A program made the translations under genes and the position numbers. Source: Bacteroidota bacterium (GTDB lineage: Bacteria; Bacteroidota; Bacteroidia; Cytophagales; Cyclobacteriaceae). Taken from it: a stretch of DNA of 16,651 bases. Each line of letters starts with the position of its first letter. The first letter of the stretch is position 1. Below the pieces are notes generated by a model. The model was not told where the DNA came from. It did not search any database and saw nothing but the letters and a program-made list of their open reading frames with translations. This document shows positions 8,748-15,632 of the stretch, piece by piece. The stretch is from the NCBI GenBank assembly GCA_023412765.1, contig JAEZBX010000065.1, positions 1 through 16,651 on the forward strand. Reading direction: 5' to 3'.

Positions 8748-8765
8748 TATTGAAATAATTCAATA
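8748..8765. promoter_or_regulatory. candidate ArsR operator in the arsR / hydrolase divergent region
   Basis: The 18-base dyad tattgaaataattcaata has perfect 7-base arms (TATTGAA and TTCAATA) around ATAA. It resembles the TGAA...TTCA cores known for ArsR/SmtB operators and matches the dyad at 8401-8420. It is 30 bases upstream of the arsR start and about 55 bases upstream of the preferred hydrolase start, so it could serve both directions. The assignment to ArsR is inferred. Confidence 0.6.
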
Positions 8766-8820
8766 GTTTAAACAAATGTCGTGCAAAATAAATGCTACTT
8801 TGCTTAGAAGTATTTCAAAA

Positions 8821-9750
8821 ATGTTTCGATTACCCGTCGCCATCTTGCTTCTGAGCATCGGTCCGGAGGTATTCGGCCAGCATCCCATCGATTCGATGGC
8901 CATTATTCAAATCGGAGGAATCAGCCAGGCCATAAGTTTGAAGGGCAGTGATGTTTCAAAACCCTTATTGCTCTTTCTTCACGGTGGTCCGGGCAACTCT
9001 GTAATGCATTATGCAGAAAAGTTTACGCATGATTTACAACAGCATTTTATCGTAGTGCAATGGGATCAACGCGAAGTTGGAAAAACCCTTGCACTGAACA
9101 AATCTCCCCGGCCCCTATCCGTTCATCAATTTGAAGAAGATACACATGCCCTGATCGATACCCTGCTAAAAAGATTTAACAAACGGAAGTTATATCTCGC
9201 AGGTCACTCCTGGGGAACGCACCTGGGGTTTTATATAGCAACGAACCATCCGGAGTTGCTGGCTGCCTACATAGCGATTTGTCCCATGATTAATCAAACT
9301 GAGAGCGAACAGATTGTACTAGATCTGATGAAAGACAAAGCAGCGCGAACCGGGAACAAGATTGCATTAAAGGAACTTGCGACTGTCAAAATACCATTTG
9401 AAACCGGGGAACAACTTTATTTTCATCGGAAATGGGTAGCGGATTATATGGGTCGTAAATCAAAGATTGTTAAGTCAACGGTTGAGGCATGGTCTGCCAC
9501 CTGGTTACCGATATTCGTGGAAGCTTCAAAGCAAAATTTATTTGAGAGTGCGCCGGAGATTCGATGCCCGGTCTATTTTTTCGTAGGACGAAAAGATTTT
9601 CAGACTAATTCCAATATCACAGAAGAATACTTTCTTAAAGTACAGGCACCAAAAAAGGAATTGACCTGGTTCGAACGCTCAGCTCATTTGTTACCGACGA
9701 CTGAACCGGAAAAGTTGCAGTCCATTATTATTGAGAATGTTCTTGAGTGA
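8821..9750 (+). CDS. secreted alpha/beta hydrolase, proline iminopeptidase-like
   Basis: With the preferred ATG at 8821 the protein has 309 residues and begins with a good signal peptide (MFRLPVAILLLSIGPEVFGQ), suggesting a periplasmic or secreted enzyme. An upstream in-frame ATG at 8776 would add 15 residues but leaves only 10 bases after a likely operator. The alpha/beta-hydrolase features are clear: oxyanion-hole motif HGGPG at 54-58, WDQRE near 81, nucleophile elbow GHSWG with Ser130, an acid in VGRKDF (Asp259), and a base in RSAHLLP (His289). HGGPG and WDQR are hallmarks of the S33 prolyl aminopeptidase group, though the elbow reads GHSWG rather than GGSWG. The true substrate is therefore uncertain. 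It is divergent from arsR and may share its operator. Confidence 0.88.
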   Translation: MFRLPVAILLLSIGPEVFGQHPIDSMAIIQIGGISQAISLKGSDVSKPLLLFLHGGPGNSVMHYAEKFTHDLQQHFIVVQWDQREVGKTLALNKSPRPLSVHQFEEDTHALIDTLLKRFNKRKLYLAGHSWGTHLGFYIATNHPELLAAYIAICPMINQTESEQIVLDLMKDKAARTGNKIALKELATVKIPFETGEQLYFHRKWVADYMGRKSKIVKSTVEAWSATWLPIFVEASKQNLFESAPEIRCPVYFFVGRKDFQTNSNITEEYFLKVQAPKKELTWFERSAHLLPTTEPEKLQSIIIENVLE

Positions 9751-9763
9751 CGTTCCTCCTTTA

Positions 9764-9830
9764 AGGAATAGGGAATACGGAATACGGGAGGTATAAAGGT
9801 ATAGGGTATAGGGTATAGGGTATAAGGTGA
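9764..9830 (+). repeat. GGTATAGGG / GGGAATA-type tandem tract
   Basis: This is a run of 7- to 8-base units: first variants of ggaatag/ggaatac, then gggtata repeated three times, closing with aaggtgaggc. The same unit types and the same closing ggtgaggc occur at 14579-14642, and a shorter version occurs at 16338-16360, all in the same orientation. All are intergenic. It lies between the convergent hydrolase and ThuA-like genes. Translated frames across it are low-complexity (IPYSL/YTLYP) and not real genes. Confidence 0.8.
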
Positions 9831-9845
9831 GGCAACGCTCGAGCT

Positions 9846-9884
9846 AGCTGTCGGCTGATAGCTGATAGCTGATAGCTGACAGCT
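9846..9884. repeat. GCTGATA tandem repeat inside an AGCTGTC inverted repeat
   Basis: Three perfect 7-base units (gctgata, 9854-9874) plus a partial fourth are flanked by inverted arms AGCTGTC (9846-9852) and GACAGCT (9878-9884). The right arm touches the stop codon of the ThuA-like gene. The whole could fold as a hairpin and may act as the end of transcription for one or both convergent genes, but there is no T-run. Confidence 0.6.
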
Positions 9885-10696
9885 TACTTCTTCCCTAATG
9901 TCAACAATGCATCCAATATCCACTTATCCTGGATTGGATTGCCAAAGGTAAAGGACAGCTGCTTGTTGGTTTTGTTCTCGTAGTCGATATCATTATGGCC
10001 CATGTTCGTGTAGAGCATGTTATAATTTTTGTTTGTCCATGCAATGGGATAGTAGCCGCTGTGCCATGTTTCATCCGATTTAGTGCCCAGGGGAAAACTG
10101 CTCGGATCCACTGAGAGAAGTATTTCGATGTCCTTGTTCGCGCGAAGATCTTTTGCCCATTTATACCATTCGCTTGGCGCCGTTTTAAAAGTTGCAGGAA
10201 GGTTTTTCGTGAGTGGATGCGTGCGATTTTCAACTTTCATAATAGCAGAAACCGGTCGCCATGTATTGCTTGCATATTCACCACATCCCAAAAACGTATC
10301 ATGATACCAATCCCAATTTTGTGGAAACTGTGAATCATTTAACGCAAACCCTGCAAAATGAAAGCCAATCCATCCCCCACCCTTTTCCATGTGCTCCTGA
10401 AATGCTTTGCGCTGCTCGGGCTTTTCCGGTCGTGTATCCAGGAACAATATTACCTGATACTTTGATAGAAATTCTGGATTAAGGTTGCTCCAATCATTGG
10501 TCGAATCGTAGCTAAAGTTATGTTTCGCTGCCATTTTTGGAAACCAATTATTCGCTTCTCTCACAAACGTAATATGAGCGACATCATTTCTGGAAGTGTA
10601 AAATGCGATGACATTAAAACTGGCCTTTTGCGAATAAAGATTGAACACGAAAAACATCAACAGCGCAATGAGCAGTGGTCTTCGGATAGAATTCAT
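9884..10696 (-). CDS. secreted ThuA-like domain protein
   Basis: This 270-residue protein has a signal peptide (about 1-22, ending NLYSQ) followed by a ThuA-like domain, a class I glutamine amidotransferase-like fold often found in Bacteroidota sugar-related loci. Supporting segments are the opening strand FNVIAFYTS with H41 soon after, YQVILFLDTRP (80-90), the elbow-like GGGWIGFHFAG (106-116), the THPLTKNLP segment (159-167), and the C-terminal YPIAWTNKNYNMLYTNMGHND (216-236), a typical ThuA ending. The elbow has no cysteine, as is usual for the family, so amidotransferase activity is not expected. The gene follows the large permease by 78 bases on the same strand and could be co-transcribed, but no functional link is evident. 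Some family members are tied to trehalose or other sugar use. The substrate here is unknown. Confidence 0.85.
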   Translation of the reverse strand: MNSIRRPLLIALLMFFVFNLYSQKASFNVIAFYTSRNDVAHITFVREANNWFPKMAAKHNFSYDSTNDWSNLNPEFLSKYQVILFLDTRPEKPEQRKAFQEHMEKGGGWIGFHFAGFALNDSQFPQNWDWYHDTFLGCGEYASNTWRPVSAIMKVENRTHPLTKNLPATFKTAPSEWYKWAKDLRANKDIEILLSVDPSSFPLGTKSDETWHSGYYPIAWTNKNYNMLYTNMGHNDIDYENKTNKQLSFTFGNPIQDKWILDALLTLGKK

Positions 10697-10774
10697 AACT
10701 TGTGGAATAACAAAGTAAGATAAGATCCTTCAGCGACCCATTAACAACACACCCCAATAATTTTGAGTATCGCG

Positions 10775-13390
10775 CTATTCATTTTTTAGCACCTCTGCAG
10801 GGTTTGAGCGCGCTACTTTAATTGTCTGTGAGGCCAACATGAGGACAGCAATTATCATGATGGCTAACAGCCCTGTGAGCATATCGGGTAGTTGAATTTG
10901 GTCGTGATAAGCAAAATTAGATAAGACCACCTTTTCAAAAAATAGATAAGTCATCGGCAAGGCAATCAGCGCCGCAAGCACCAGCAAGAAAATAAATCCC
11001 CTCGATAACAACAGCACCAGCTTCCATTCGCCAGCACCAAAAACTTTGCGAATACTAATTTCCCGAAGCCTTGTTTCCGTTGAGAATACTACCATTCCAA
11101 ACAAGCCCATAGAGGCTATGCATATAGCGAGGAAAGATAAAAACCCAATCACTTTTATCATCATTGAGAACGGGCTATACGCATGTTTAATCTGATCATC
11201 ATAAAAGGCGGCGTCAATCGGATGCACTTTGTCGATTTTCTTCCAGGCTGCTTCAATATTTTGCATCACGCCAAGCCAGTCACTAGTGGATACTTTAACG
11301 TTTACATATCCATAATCAGGGTTAGTAAAATATCTAAATACCATTGGAAGTATTCTATCCTCAACTGTTTCGTAATGAAAATCCTTAACGATGCCTACTA
11401 TTGACAAACGCTTGTTTTCAATCAAAATGGTTTTCCCAAGAGCCTCGGTTGGATCGGCGGTTCCAATATTAAATCTCTTCAGGAATTCCTCGTTCACAAT
11501 TATTTCCGATTCTTCGGACTCCGGCGCTCTTGCGGAAAAATTCTTTCCTGCAACGAATTGGTGTTCATGCAACGGCAGGTAATGCACATCAACAAAATTA
11601 ACCCACACATTTGATGAATCAAATGTATCGGTGTACTTGGCGACGCTATTATAATTGCTGCCTAAGCTCATCACCAGCAACGACTGCGAAATGCCACTCA
11701 CTTCTGGTATTTCATTCAGTTCCTTCACAAGCACGTCTGCCTTGTTACCCTGCAGAGAAATGTTTACAATATTTTCAGTGCTGAATCCCAGGTCATACGT
11801 AATGAAGCTTTTGTACTGTTTATAACCCAGGATAGTAGTAGTGATAAAAATTAGTGAAAAGACATACTGAGCAACGATCAAAGATTTCCGAATGCCGAAC
11901 GTTCTAAATATTACAAGGGAAGGCATGCTCTTTAAAACGCGAACGGCATTGACTTTCGAATAAAATATTGCAGGAAATAAACCAGCAATTATCCCGACGA
12001 TAACTGCAAAAATTAGGAAGTAGAAAATTCTCGATGACGAAAGATCCAATGATACGAGGCTCGACACAAAAGGATGCAGCGATAGAAATTGATCGCGTAG
12101 AAAAATAAATAACAAAAAGGAAAAAGCGAGCGCGATAACCGCGATGATTACTGACTCGACAACAAACTGATTGACGATATGTGCTTTTGTTGCGCCAATA
12201 ACCTTCCTGATTCCAACTTCACGGGCTCTTCTTAACGAACGCGCTATTGAAAGATTTGTGTAATTGAAACATGCTGACAATATCACAACTGCCGTCAGGC
12301 CAACCAGTATGCCCGTGGCGAGATTTGGTAATTTTGGCCCTAGCTGATTGTGTAGCTTCTGCCCCAAGACAATATTTGTGAGCGGCTGAGTTCCGAGAAC
12401 AACAGGGTGATCCTTATTTAAATTTTGTTCGGCACTTATTCGGTCAAGACTGGTCTGAAGACTTTCGGCCTCAATTTCATCTGGAAGTAATACATACACA
12501 TGATTCATGTAAACACTACCCCAGCTTAAAAAGTCACCATCCGTATCCGGCTTTGCCAATTCAATTGTTGAGAATGAAGCTAGTGCTTCAAAGCGTAGGT
12601 GAGATAGTTTGGGAATATCTTTCAGCACACCAGTGATTATGTAATTTGTTGTGTCGAACTTCAGCGATCGACCCAGCACATCGCTAGCGCCAAATATTTT
12701 TAATGCTGACAATTCAGTTAACACGATCGAATAAGGATCGATCAACGCGGTTGCAGGATTGCCATGAAGCATCGGGAAAGTAAAAATCTTAAGGAAGGAT
12801 GCATCTGCCCATAGACCGCCGATCGGCACCACCTTCTCGCCAGTGTCGGCATCACCTCTAAAGTCTCTCCGAATGGTAGTAATGTCTTCAAGACCTGGGA
12901 AATTTTCTTTTATAAGCCTCCCTGAAAGCACAGAAGTTGAAGCGAGATCTACATTATTAAAATCGCGTGATGTAATCCGATAGATTCTATCCTTCTTTTC
13001 ATGAAAATCATCATAGGAGGCTAAATCAGAGATGAACACGATCATTAGCAATCCAACGGACATGCTAACCGCCAGCCCGACGACATTGATTGTTGAGAAT
13101 AATTTATGTCGCAAAATATTGCGAGAAGATGTCCTAAAATAGCTGGCAAGCATAATCCAATGAAGTAAAGCGTGGTGAAAATTGGGTTGACGAGTTGTGT
13201 ATGGACGCAAAAATTTCAAGACATCGGCGACATAAATCAATTTCGCTCTTAAGGCGCCTTTCTTCTCCACATTTCGTTCGAAGAATTCATTTAGATCGCC
13301 TTCAAGATCTTCAGCTAATTGCGGCCGGCAATACCAGCGTAGAAAGCGCTGGGCCCATTTTGGAGGGACCGGTGGAACGCGCCGTTTCAT
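10775..13390 (-). CDS. orphan MacB/FtsX-type ABC transporter permease with N-terminal prefix domain
   Basis: The protein has 871 residues. Residues 1-75 form the small helical prefix seen in permeases paired with PadR regulators (PPKWAQRFLRWYCRPQLAEDLEGDL with a conserved EDLEGD-like stretch). TM1 (about 100-122) is followed by a MacB-like periplasmic domain (about 130-340). The first FtsX block (about 357-480) has the RAREVGIRKVIGA coupling motif. A second TM near 500-523 precedes a second periplasmic domain (about 535-735), and the second FtsX block (about 740-865) has LREISIRKVFGA. This duplicated layout matches the 'ADOP-like' permeases. No LolD/MacB-type ATPase lies beside it. Its ATG directly abuts the TAA of padR, so the two are translationally coupled. 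The function could be export or sensing of lipid or peptide substrates, but this is unproven. Confidence 0.93.
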   Translation of the reverse strand: MKRRVPPVPPKWAQRFLRWYCRPQLAEDLEGDLNEFFERNVEKKGALRAKLIYVADVLKFLRPYTTRQPNFHHALLHWIMLASYFRTSSRNILRHKLFSTINVVGLAVSMSVGLLMIVFISDLASYDDFHEKKDRIYRITSRDFNNVDLASTSVLSGRLIKENFPGLEDITTIRRDFRGDADTGEKVVPIGGLWADASFLKIFTFPMLHGNPATALIDPYSIVLTELSALKIFGASDVLGRSLKFDTTNYIITGVLKDIPKLSHLRFEALASFSTIELAKPDTDGDFLSWGSVYMNHVYVLLPDEIEAESLQTSLDRISAEQNLNKDHPVVLGTQPLTNIVLGQKLHNQLGPKLPNLATGILVGLTAVVILSACFNYTNLSIARSLRRAREVGIRKVIGATKAHIVNQFVVESVIIAVIALAFSFLLFIFLRDQFLSLHPFVSSLVSLDLSSSRIFYFLIFAVIVGIIAGLFPAIFYSKVNAVRVLKSMPSLVIFRTFGIRKSLIVAQYVFSLIFITTTILGYKQYKSFITYDLGFSTENIVNISLQGNKADVLVKELNEIPEVSGISQSLLVMSLGSNYNSVAKYTDTFDSSNVWVNFVDVHYLPLHEHQFVAGKNFSARAPESEESEIIVNEEFLKRFNIGTADPTEALGKTILIENKRLSIVGIVKDFHYETVEDRILPMVFRYFTNPDYGYVNVKVSTSDWLGVMQNIEAAWKKIDKVHPIDAAFYDDQIKHAYSPFSMMIKVIGFLSFLAICIASMGLFGMVVFSTETRLREISIRKVFGAGEWKLVLLLSRGFIFLLVLAALIALPMTYLFFEKVVLSNFAYHDQIQLPDMLTGLLAIMIIAVLMLASQTIKVARSNPAEVLKNE

Positions 13391-13723
13391 TTAGATTCTT
13401 TTCAAAACAAGGTCAGGTATCTTGTTCCACAGCTCGTCGCGCAATTCCTTAGATTTAATCAAAGCTGCCTTTCCCCCATTGGTAATTGTGTAAAATCTTT
13501 TTCGCTTCCCTCCTCGCGTGCTGGTCGCCTCTCCTAACTTACTTTTTACCAAACCTTTTTCCTCGAGTCGGTTGAGCACCGCGTGTACCACGCCGAGCTT
13601 TGCAGATCGCCCTGTGGAACGAGTGAGTTCATCACAAATTGCTACACTGTATGCCTCGTTCACAAGTGCAGCAATTGTCAACAATACAAGTTCTTCAAAC
13701 TCGCCAAGGTTTGTTCCTTTCAT
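13391..13723 (-). CDS. PadR-family transcriptional regulator
   Basis: This 110-residue protein is the size of the short PadR subfamily. The start LGEFEELVLLTIAALVNEAYSVAICDEL is the typical PadR N-terminal winged-helix entry, followed by GRSAKLGVVHAVLNRLEEKGLVKS (recognition helix) and the wing containing GGKRKRFYTITNGGKAAL. The C-terminal helix, expected to be used for dimer formation, is short. The gene is immediately upstream of the large permease with zero bases between stop and start. PadR proteins next to such permeases usually repress that same operon. A weak dyad (TACGTA-N4-TATGTA) lies 14 bases before its start. Confidence 0.92.
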   Translation of the reverse strand: MKGTNLGEFEELVLLTIAALVNEAYSVAICDELTRSTGRSAKLGVVHAVLNRLEEKGLVKSKLGEATSTRGGKRKRFYTITNGGKAALIKSKELRDELWNKIPDLVLKRI

Positions 13724-13736
13724 TTTGATTATTAAT

Positions 13737-13752
13737 TACGTAAATGTATGTA
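13737..13752. promoter_or_regulatory. possible PadR operator dyad
   Basis: The sequence tacgtaaatgtatgta reads as inverted half-sites TACGTA and TATGTA (TAC[G/A]TA) around AATG, 14 bases upstream of the padR ATG. The position suits autoregulation. The dyad is short and the region AT-rich, so chance is a real alternative. Confidence 0.3.
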
Positions 13753-13785
13753 AAATAGTTTTGCAAAAGAAATTCTTGGTTCCAA

Positions 13786-13942
13786 ATTTTGCCACTAAGG
13801 CACGGAGACACGAAGAATCACAAAGAATTATTTTTAAGACAGAAATTTTGCCACGAAGACACAAAGACACTAAGAATCACAAAAGAATTTTTTAGAAAGG
13901 GAAAAAGCTTAGTGTTTCTTTGTGTCCTCGTGCCTTTGTGGC
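13786..13942. repeat. GCCAC...AAGRCAC interspersed repeat, two direct copies and one inverted
   Basis: Two direct copies of about 44 bases (13786-13829 and 13845-13889) both begin attttgccac and end agaatt. They are followed by an inverted copy at 13907-13942, which ends cgtgcctttgtggc. The direct and inverted copies can pair into a long hairpin. I recall closely similar sequences in intergenic regions of many bacteria, often mis-translated as R-R-H-K/E-rich peptides. No gene is predicted in it. Confidence 0.75.
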
Positions 13943-14249
13943 TATCGTACCAGGTTAGTTAAGTAAAACCTACCTGCGTATGCCTTCAAAATCTTACACA
14001 CGATAGGATTTAAAGATTCGTTTTTTACCACTCATTTACCTCTCCGTTAGTCACCCGAATTCTTAGTTTCCACGTCAAAATTTGCATTCAAACCGGACTA
14101 TGTCTCAAAACCACAGCCCCAACAATCGCGATCCTTGAATGAAATAATCTTTAAAATATCCAACATTACATCCTATTCACCGCAATGTCAGCCTTGACTC
14201 CTCCTCTCCTTTCTTACCTATCGGGTCCAGTGTATATTAAGGTTAAAGA
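13943..14249. other. non-coding stretch with no recognised feature
   Basis: About 300 bases lie between the inverted repeat and the small plus-strand transcription unit. Frames are short (the longest plus-strand one starts at 14185 and has 38 codons), and I see no clear hairpin, regulator site or family resemblance. It probably contains the promoter of the unit ending at 14575. A TTGACT box occurs at 14251-14256, but no convincing partner box at normal spacing was found. Confidence 0.4.
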
Positions 14250-14307
14250 ATTGACTTTTTTTCGCTCTTTTAACTCATGTGAATGTACATTTTTTAACTA
14301 AAGACCT

Positions 14308-14466
14308 ATGAGAAAAATAAAACGGTATCGCATGGCAGGAGTAAATCCGTATTCCGTCTATGAAGTATTTACAATGAACGAGATCATCAATCGCGTAGCT
14401 TACCAATATCGTCCATGGGAAGTGCATCGCTTTGAAAAAATATCGGTCATACATTTTCTGAATTAA
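14308..14466 (+). CDS. possible 52-residue small protein (or part of a small RNA)
   Basis: An ATG at 14308 opens 52 codons ending in TAA at 14464-14466. An in-frame TAA at 14299-14301 fixes the start. The product is basic and aromatic, beginning MRKIKRYRMAGVNPYSVYEV and ending in HFLN, with no signal peptide or known motif. The main support is context: the same strand carries a strong intrinsic terminator 78 bases downstream, and no other plus-strand gene nearby could use it. After the stop the frame reopens at ATG 14470 as far as the terminator, so a decayed longer gene is also possible. A non-coding small RNA is an equal alternative. Confidence 0.32.
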   Translation: MRKIKRYRMAGVNPYSVYEVFTMNEIINRVAYQYRPWEVHRFEKISVIHFLN

Positions 14467-14543
14467 TGGATGTACGAATTCAATCACCGCATTGGATTCA
14501 ATAATATTGATAGTCTCATCCAACCTGTAATAATATGTACCCC

Positions 14544-14575
14544 AGGCAGCAGAATCCTCTGCTGCTTTTTTTTTT
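14544..14575 (+). terminator. strong intrinsic terminator
   Basis: A perfect 8-bp GC-rich stem GCAGCAGA / TCTGCTGC (14546-14553 and 14558-14565) with a 4-base loop ATCC is followed at once by ten T residues (14566-14575). Two weaker pairs can extend the base. The T-run is only on the plus strand, so the terminator ends a rightward transcript, although all conventional genes here run leftward. Confidence 0.9.
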
Positions 14576-14578
14576 AAG

Positions 14579-14642
14579 AGGTATAGGGTATAGGGTAAAA
14601 GGTATAAAGGAATAGGGAATAGGGAATAAGGAATAGGTGAGG
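14579..14642 (+). repeat. GGTATAGGG / GGGAATA-type tandem tract
   Basis: This is a run of ggtatag, ggtataa, ggaatag and gggaata units ending in aggtgaggc. It has the same unit families and closing bases as the tract at 9764-9830, in the same orientation but with the unit order reversed (tata units first here). It begins just after the terminator T-run and stops 6 bases before the stop codon of the ABC ATPase gene. Confidence 0.8.
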
Positions 14643-14648
14643 CCTGCA

Positions 14649-15632
14649 TCATTCAACGATGCTGAATTTTTTAGAGCAGGTCAGGTAAATTGTTTCGCCT
14701 TTTTTTACTTTACCTTGCTTGCTGTTTACGATAAGCGAAGTGTTACCTACGGAAACATATATCTCATAATAGTTTCCCAGAAATGATTTCCCCGTTACAA
14801 TTCCTGAAACGGAGCTCTTTTTCTTTTTCACAATTTTAAATTCTTCTGGCCTAACTATAATTCCTTTGGTGACTTGCCTCACATTTCGCTTTTGCAGTAA
14901 TTCCTCAGCAAGTTGTTTTGGAATAAAATTATACGGGCCAAATAATCCGGCTGTGTATTCATCCACAGGACAAGCGTAAATATTTTTGGGCGTTCCTTTT
15001 TGCACGATTATCCCGTTCCGAATTACAATGACCTTGTCGGCCCACGCCAATACATCTGAAGGTTCGTGTGAAACCAGTATACAAGTAATTGAAAGTTGCT
15101 TGCTTATTTTCTTTAGAACTTTCTTGAGCACAATGCGGTGCATCATGTCGAGATTCGAAAACGGCTCATCCAAAAGCAAAAGCTGAGGCGATGTTATCAA
15201 CAGTTTTGCCAAAGCGATACGTTGTCTTTCACCGCCGGATAGCTCATCCGTTCTGCGCGTGAGAAGATGCGAAATCTCGCAAAGTTCAAACAACTCCTGT
15301 GCCTTTTCAGGGGGAAGGTTGTTTGCATATTCAAGAACTTGTTCTACGCGAAGAAATTTTGGTAATTCGAAATCCTGGGTCAGGTATGCAATTCCTGGAT
15401 GCCCCGGTATAAGATTTTCCGCTGCATGAATGATGCTATCTTCTTTGAAAAATATTTCTCCGGAGTCGGGTGGTTCAATTCCAGCAATTATTTTTAGAAG
15501 TGTACTTTTCCCTGACCCAGTTTCTCCTGAGATGGCAATTTTTTGTCCCTTTTGTTGAGTAAACGTTATAGCTTGTAATCTAAATTCACCAAGCCCCTCT
15601 TTGGAAATATTTGTAAGCCGCAGCAATGTCAT
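14649..15632 (-). CDS. ABC transporter ATPase with TOBE-like C-terminus
   Basis: This 327-residue protein has an intact nucleotide-binding domain: Walker A GETGSGKST (36-44), Q-loop Gln86 in YLTQDFEL, signature LSGGERQ (131-137), Walker B LLLLDE (151-156) with Glu156 as catalytic base, D-loop SNLD, and switch His189 in VSHE. Residues about 230-327 form an accessory part with GIIVRPEEFKIV, which matches the IRPEDI-type strand before a TOBE domain in FbpC/PotA/CysA-like importers. It is therefore likely the ATPase of an importer for an ion or small solute. No permease or binding protein is nearby, so partners must be encoded elsewhere. Its start overlaps the stop of the upstream zinc-ribbon gene by four bases (ATGA), showing translational coupling. 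It is unlikely to serve the FtsX-type permease, which uses LolD/MacB-type ATPases. Confidence 0.93.
   Translation of the reverse strand: MTLLRLTNISKEGLGEFRLQAITFTQQKGQKIAISGETGSGKSTLLKIIAGIEPPDSGEIFFKEDSIIHAAENLIPGHPGIAYLTQDFELPKFLRVEQVLEYANNLPPEKAQELFELCEISHLLTRRTDELSGGERQRIALAKLLITSPQLLLLDEPFSNLDMMHRIVLKKVLKKISKQLSITCILVSHEPSDVLAWADKVIVIRNGIIVQKGTPKNIYACPVDEYTAGLFGPYNFIPKQLAEELLQKRNVRQVTKGIIVRPEEFKIVKKKKSSVSGIVTGKSFLGNYYEIYVSVGNTSLIVNSKQGKVKKGETIYLTCSKKFSIVE

Noticed and set aside
8776..8820. upstream ATG of the alpha/beta hydrolase
   Set aside because: It would put the start 10 bases from the likely operator and add 15 residues before a complete signal peptide; the ATG at 8821 is preferred, though the longer form is not excluded.
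9684..9923. 79-codon minus-strand open frame
   Set aside because: It overlaps the ends of two real genes and otherwise translates the GCTGATA and GGTATAGGG repeats (QLSAISYQ, YTLYPIPYT).
13518..13895. 125-codon plus-strand open frame
   Set aside because: Its first part is antisense to padR and its end translates the GCCAC interspersed repeat (RRHEE, RRHKDTKNHK), a familiar false-gene pattern.
14251..14276. TTGACT box as a promoter of the small plus-strand unit
   Set aside because: No matching second element (TAnnTTTG or TATAAT-like) was found at normal spacing, so no promoter is claimed.
14275..14652. 125-codon minus-strand open frame
   Set aside because: Its first third is a translation of the GGTATAGGG-type tract (PIPYSLFPIPLYLLPYTLYL), it runs through the plus-strand terminator's A-run as KKK, and the rest is antisense, codon-aligned, to the plus-strand small frame. 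The terminator direction argues for transcription on the other strand.
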